The notes under the pieces are model-generated. The model made no database searches, was not told the origin of the DNA, and worked only from the letters and a program-made list of their open reading frames with translations. Positions 38,334 to 39,443 of a DNA stretch of 39,443 nt are shown here, in pieces; the stretch's first letter is position 1, and each line of letters opens with the position of its first letter. The position numbers and the translations under genes were made by a program. Where the stretch lies: IMG/VR virus record IMGVR_UViG_3300034101_001891, positions 1-39,443 of that record; one strand, given 5' to 3'. This stretch comes from a virus.

Positions 38334-38459
38334 TTACTTACGCTTCATTACCTTTTCTTTTGCATTGCTTGCTGCCTGCTTAAGCCCATACACATATGAA
38401 CCAATCATTAAGCCAACAATTGCTGTTGAATGTAATAGATAAAACATTGCACTTCTCAT
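38334..38459 (-). CDS. Small membrane protein coupled to katG
   Basis: A 41-residue ORF whose ATG abuts the katG stop (TAA then ATG), with AAGGAG inside the end of katG as ribosome site. Residues about 4-26 form a hydrophobic span (MFYLLHSTAIVGLMIGSYVYG) and the tail is basic. The close coupling suggests it is made together with KatG. Its function is unknown. Confidence 0.6.
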   Translation of the reverse strand: MRSAMFYLLHSTAIVGLMIGSYVYGLKQAASNAKEKVMKRK

Positions 38460-39443
38460 TTATTTATTCTCCTTAAGAAATAGATCAGCATTCATAACCT
38501 TGGTCCATGCAGAAACAAAGTCATTTACAAACTTTTGTTTAGCATCATCTGCAGCATAAACTTCAGCAATTGCTCTAAGCTCTGAGTTAGATGCAAGGAT
38601 TAGGTCAACACGAGGAATGTTGACTGCTTCATTAGCATTAACATATGAAAGTAGTTGAACTAGATAGCTATTGTCTAGGTTATCATTGCTCAATGTTCTC
38701 ATACCAGCTAGCAATACCACTAACTCTACTGGATTTAGTCCTAGCAGATTAGCCTTTTCTACCAGAAGAACTTCTGCTGGCTCTGTAATGCTACTGTGAA
38801 TATAGTTGCGGAAAGGATCAAACTTTGGCTCAAGAACTGTAAATGATTCAACATCTGTCTGCTCTTGTGTTGCATCTCCACGCATAAACTTTGCAGTGAT
38901 ATCAGCACCAAATCCAGAGTTCTTAGCACCAATACCAACAGCAACGCTACCAGCAAATACAATTAGATCTGCAAGAGATACATTGAAGTCTTCTTTAATA
39001 CTATTTAAAACAGAAACCACTCTGTTAATAGCTTCATGGTCATTTACTTCCCATGTATTCTGTGGAGCAAGAACAATTCTTGCACCGTTAGCTCCACCAC
39101 GCTTGTCTGTCTTTCGGAATGTTGATGCAGATGCCCAAGCAGTTGTAACTAAATCAGAAACAGAAAGCCCAGATTCAATAATTCTTTCCTTAATGATATC
39201 CACTTCCTCTTGTACCAATGTAGTTCTTGTTACATTGCTAACAGGATCTTGCCAGATAAGCTGCTCAGAAGGAACTTCTTTGCCAAGGTATCTTGAAATT
39301 GGACCCATATCACGATGAGTTAGCTTAAACCAAGCACGAGCAAATTGATCTGAGAAGTAGTCAAAGTCTTCAAGGAATCGTCGTGAAATCTTTTCATACT
39401 CTGGATCAAACTTTAATGCGAGGTCTGCAGTTGTCATCACTGG
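38460..39443 (-). CDS. katG: Catalase-peroxidase KatG (C-terminal part; gene runs off the window)
   Basis: The frame is open to the window edge and covers about 328 C-terminal residues. The sequence begins with the family motif [20 protein letters not shown], then [23 protein letters not shown] and WQDPV, and continues through the C-terminal heme-less domain ([26 protein letters not shown]). The length remaining fits about the last 45 percent of a KatG of about 730 residues; the heme half lies outside. KatG destroys H2O2. No frame break is seen in the part present. It lies upstream of a small membrane gene and three tRNA genes on the same strand. Confidence 0.93.
   Translation of the reverse strand, partial: PVMTTADLALKFDPEYEKISRRFLEDFDYFSDQFARAWFKLTHRDMGPISRYLGKEVPSEQLIWQDPVSNVTRTTLVQEEVDIIKERIIESGLSVSDLVTTAWASASTFRKTDKRGGANGARIVLAPQNTWEVNDHEAINRVVSVLNSIKEDFNVSLADLIVFAGSVAVGIGAKNSGFGADITAKFMRGDATQEQTDVESFTVLEPKFDPFRNYIHSSITEPAEVLLVEKANLLGLNPVELVVLLAGMRTLSNDNLDNSYLVQLLSYVNANEAVNIPRVDLILASNSELRAIAEVYAADDAKQKFVNDFVSAWTKVMNADLFLKENK

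Noticed and set aside
38301-38338. A terminator (TGGG...CCCA followed by eight T) on the plus strand
   Set aside because: The stem has only four pairs and a long loop, and no plus-strand gene ends directly before it.
38460-39443. KatG as a truncated pseudogene
   Set aside because: The frame is intact to the window edge; the missing N-terminal half simply lies outside the window.

Overview
The window is an AT-rich stretch of a double-stranded DNA tailed-phage genome, most likely a phage of freshwater-type actinobacteria. The phage signature is a large terminase preceded by a small-terminase-like gene, a complete replication/recombination set (DnaB-like helicase, primase, SSB-like protein, DnaE-type polymerase, RecA, RuvC-like and PD-(D/E)XK nucleases), a holin and a CHAP endolysin, with genes packed head to tail by 4-14 bp overlaps. 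The actinobacterial signature is a WhiB protein, a cysteine-rich protein of the DUF7455 type, an actinophage-style holin and frequent promoters that fit leaderless mRNAs. No ribosomal or central housekeeping genes are present. The exact host is an inference.

Layout. (1) 1-487: C-terminal end of a Pro/Phe-repeat plus FN3-like protein. (2) 525-2447: small coiled-coil, zinc-ribbon and HTH proteins. (3) 2440-12807: replication, recombination and nucleotide genes on one strand. (4) 12797-15095: terminase small and large subunits. (5) 15107-21279: exported or surface proteins (Ig-like, PA14 plus Glu/Pro repeats, a zinc metalloprotease) interspersed with two small membrane proteins, one a likely holin, and a proteasome-like Ntn hydrolase. 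(6) 21285-34649: a long accessory region with tRNA-Asn, a sulfotransferase-like protein, Hsp20, a candidate structured RNA, a glutathione-peroxidase-like protein, HNH, endolysin, two 2OG-Fe(II) oxygenases, an APS-kinase/nucleotidyltransferase fusion, a flavin-dependent halogenase, a staphylococcal-type nuclease, thioredoxin, WhiB, a XapX protein and a luciferase-like monooxygenase. (7) 34715-38075: glycosyltransferases and two methyltransferases on both strands. (8) 38067-39443, minus strand: the 3' part of katG, a 41-residue membrane protein, then tRNA-Gly, tRNA-Ile(TAT) and tRNA-Arg(TCT).

How it may work together. The phage copies and recombines its DNA largely with its own machinery and carries tRNAs for AGA and AUA codons. 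The accessory set is dominated by redox and tailoring chemistry: peroxide removal (KatG, GPx-like, thioredoxin), flavin enzymes (halogenase, luciferase-like monooxygenase), 2OG oxygenases, sulfate activation/transfer, and glycosyl and methyl transfer. Their substrates cannot be read from sequence. A recurring regulatory pattern is an extended -10 element (TGn-TATAAT or TATACT) placed exactly 6 nt before an ATG, which predicts transcription starting at the A of the start codon. Capsid, portal and most tail genes are not recognisable here and presumably lie outside the window. No intergenic stretch exceeds about 300 bases.
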